Source of the DNA: Scatophagus argus
Lineage: Eukaryota > Chordata > Actinopteri > Scatophagidae
Assembly: GCF_020382885.2 (NCBI RefSeq)
Contig: NC_058513.1
Coordinates: 6,770,556-6,834,555 of the forward strand
Length of the DNA stretch: 64,000 nucleotides
Direction of reading: 5' to 3'
In this document: positions 62,129-64,000 of the stretch, piece by piece
Layout: each line of letters begins with the position of its first letter
Position numbering within the stretch: position 1 is the first letter of the stretch
Made by a program: the position numbers and the translations under genes
Notes under the pieces: generated by a model
Told to the model about the DNA's origin: nothing
The model's database searches: none
Seen by the model: the letters and a program-made list of their open reading frames with translations, nothing else

Positions 62129-64000
62129 AAATTCTGTAAACCTGTAAAACTCTGACCGTTTGTCTTGTGAAGGAAAAGCCTGGAAAGAAGGAAGATGGAA
62201 ATAAATAAAGGCGAGGTTGTTACATTCCATCACTGACTAATTACTGGAATTTTACAGTCTATGTAAATGTAGTCATTGTTAAGTTGTGGTTGTACTTCAG
62301 ATAAGAGCTGACACGAGTTCTTTCAAAGTTTCCACTACTGATAGTTCAGTTCTGTCATAAACTCACCGCAGACACATCTCACCTCACGCTTCCTCCCTGC
62401 TGAGATTTAAGCAGCAGCTGAAGGTGTTTTACTCTCATATCCACAGCAGTTATAATGACGACTGAAGCTGCTTCTGTTCCTCTGCTAACGTACTGCCAAG
62501 CTACGCACAAGCGTCAGTAGTACTTTCATCATGGAGTGACAAGAATATAAACTTATGCTAACTATGACCTAATCGCGGGCGGCACGGTGGTGCAGTGGTT
62601 AGCACTGGCGCCTCATAGCGACAGGGTTCCAGGATCGAACCCCGAGCCTTCTATGTGCAGTTTACATGTTCTCTCCGTGCCAGGACGGGGTTTCTCCCAC
62701 AGGCCCAAAAACATGTACATTAGGTCATGTACAAACGTGTACATGAGCGGATTGCGTTACAAAAAAATCTCTTTTTATCAAGATATAAGGTACACCTGTA
62801 TAAATACCTGGGGCAATAAGCAGCTGCAGCTCTAGTGGTTATTGGGCTAATTGAGTAGTGTTAAAACTTCATTTAACACAATCTGCATAGTCTGAAATTT
62901 CTGCATATTTCGGCCCGTCTTAATTAACACTGTATAATTACTATGTGAGGCTTTCCCAGTGAGGATTTAGAACACTATTGTATATAACATTAACAACACA
63001 TAAAATGTCAAAATTGCAGATCCGTATACTGTGCAGACATACAAACATATCCCCAACAGGTAATCATCCAAGAGCAACAGATTATAAAATGAGTAAACTG
63101 TACACACACTGGACATTAATAATAAGGCCTATCTGTTCATTCAGGCAGTGATGGATGGGAGTTATTATCTCTCACCCCAAATGAAGCCTGCACACAACTC
63201 TTCCCCGTTCTTCATAATGTCAGTTCTAGGGCTTCGAGTGTGTTTTATGTCAGTGCGCGTGCGTCGATACGTGTGCAGCCTGTTACAGACGCTCCCGATC
63301 TTTCTCACTGTTTTCTACTATTTTATTATTATTTCGCGACTCCTTTTACTTTCTTTTTACTCTGGACTACATTGTTTTCTACCTACCACACACCAGGAAA
63401 GTTGTGGCGATGCAACTCCTCGCTGCCCGCATTGTTTACACTCGGGATCAGCTGATGGACCTGAAGCCGGCCACCTCTCCAGGGAAAACACCGAGAGTAA
63501 TCCCTGTGGAATGCTGGATTAAAACTCACAGCGGATACAGGGGAAATAAAAAGTTACGGAGAAAGAGGGAAGCTTTGAAACAGCGGAGGCTTATGACTAG
63601 GAAGTTTAAGCCGTGTCTCCCCTCTATCGTCGTGGGAAATGTGAGGTCACTCGGGAATGGACGAACTGACGGCATTGTCGCAGAGTCAGAGGGAATACCG
63701 GGAGTGCAGTTTGATGTGCTTTACGGAGACATGGCTGCACCAGGACATACCTGATGACAATGTGACAGTAACGGGCTTCCATACGGTCCGTGCGGACAGA
63801 GACTGCGCTACCAGCGGTAAGCACAAAGGGGGGGGGGGGGGGGGCTCGTTAACAACCGGTGTGTAATCCAGCTCACATCACGGTGAAGGAGCGCATCTGC
63901 AGCCCGGATGTGGAACTGTGTGCCGTTGGACTACGTCCATATTACCTGCCCAGGGAGTTTTCACATGTTGTCATGGTGACTGTTTATGTCCCCCCTCTGC
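62129..64000 (+). repeat. Array module A, copy 3, cut by the window end
   Basis: The first 1872 bases of an A module, to just past the endonuclease region. It has 17 G at 63828-63844 and one base fewer in 'ccggtgtgtaatcc' than in copies 1 and 2. Confidence 0.9.
63404..64000 (+). pseudogene. LINE endonuclease fragment, copy in A3, cut by the window end
   Basis: Same first frameshift as A1 and A2. One substitution changes the early VIPAE to VIPVE. The right end lies outside the window. Confidence 0.75.

Larger units (their letters stand above)
45127..64000. repeat. Higher-order tandem repeat array (modules A, B, C), continues past window end
   Basis: Nearly identical blocks recur in the order A-B-C-A-B-C-B-C-B-C-A. 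A starts at 45599, 51004 and 62129; B at 48093, 53506, 56415 and 59232; C at 49898, 55310, 58127 and 61037. Steps between equivalent points are 5405 and 11125 (A), about 5413, 2909 and 2817 (B), and 5412, 2817 and 2910 (C). A, B and C are themselves related: each has a left arm ending 'gagctcgtcacgg' or a close variant and a tRNA-like head. A and C also carry a shared right arm ending in a 16-bp palindrome; B leads straight into C. Copies differ only by scattered bases and a few indels. Confidence 0.95.

Noticed and set aside
45127-64000. CRISPR array or prokaryotic repeat locus
   Set aside because: The units are kilobase-sized, contain SINE and LINE sequence, and lie in vertebrate DNA.

Overview
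The window is nuclear DNA of a bony fish, most likely a percomorph teleost. It is AT-rich, has split vertebrate genes with long introns, many CA/GT microsatellites, and several repeat families that are typical of teleosts. I recognise three protein genes. All are on the minus strand and all belong to known vertebrate families.

Layout. 1-8.0 kb is intergenic DNA with old transposon remnants. 8.0-25.6 kb holds a two-exon heparan sulfate 3-O-sulfotransferase gene (best fit hs3st6, of the HS3ST3/6 group), with a 15.3 kb intron and a CpG-richer promoter near 25.1-25.6 kb. 25.7-40.9 kb is intergenic, with SINE copies, a decayed hAT transposase fragment and microsatellites. 40.9-42.2 kb is a complete four-exon msrb1 gene, a selenoprotein methionine-R-sulfoxide reductase with an in-frame TGA (Sec) codon and a recognisable SECIS hairpin in its 3'UTR. 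42.9-44.5 kb is a complete two-exon neurl2 gene (NHR domain plus SOCS box). 45.1-64.0 kb is a higher-order tandem repeat array that runs off the right edge of the window.

The array is the most unusual part. It is built from three related modules: A (about 2.5 kb), B (about 1.8 kb) and C (about 1.1 kb). They are ordered A-B-C-A-B-C-B-C-B-C-A, giving periods of about 5.4 kb (ABC) and 2.8-2.9 kb (BC). Every module has a shared left arm and a tRNA-like SINE head; A and C also carry a shared right arm that ends in a 16-bp perfect AT palindrome beside the module junction. A carries a frameshifted LINE endonuclease fragment. All four B modules carry an exact 36-bp copy of neurl2 coding sequence (12 whole codons). 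The array starts about 0.6 kb upstream of the neurl2 start codon.

The three genes do not form one pathway. Hs3st6 modifies heparan sulfate in the Golgi, MsrB1 repairs oxidised methionine, and Neurl2 is a substrate receptor for a cullin-type ubiquitin ligase. As I recall it, HS3ST6 and MSRB1 are also close together on human 16p13.3, which supports the hs3st6 call, while NEURL2 lies elsewhere in human.
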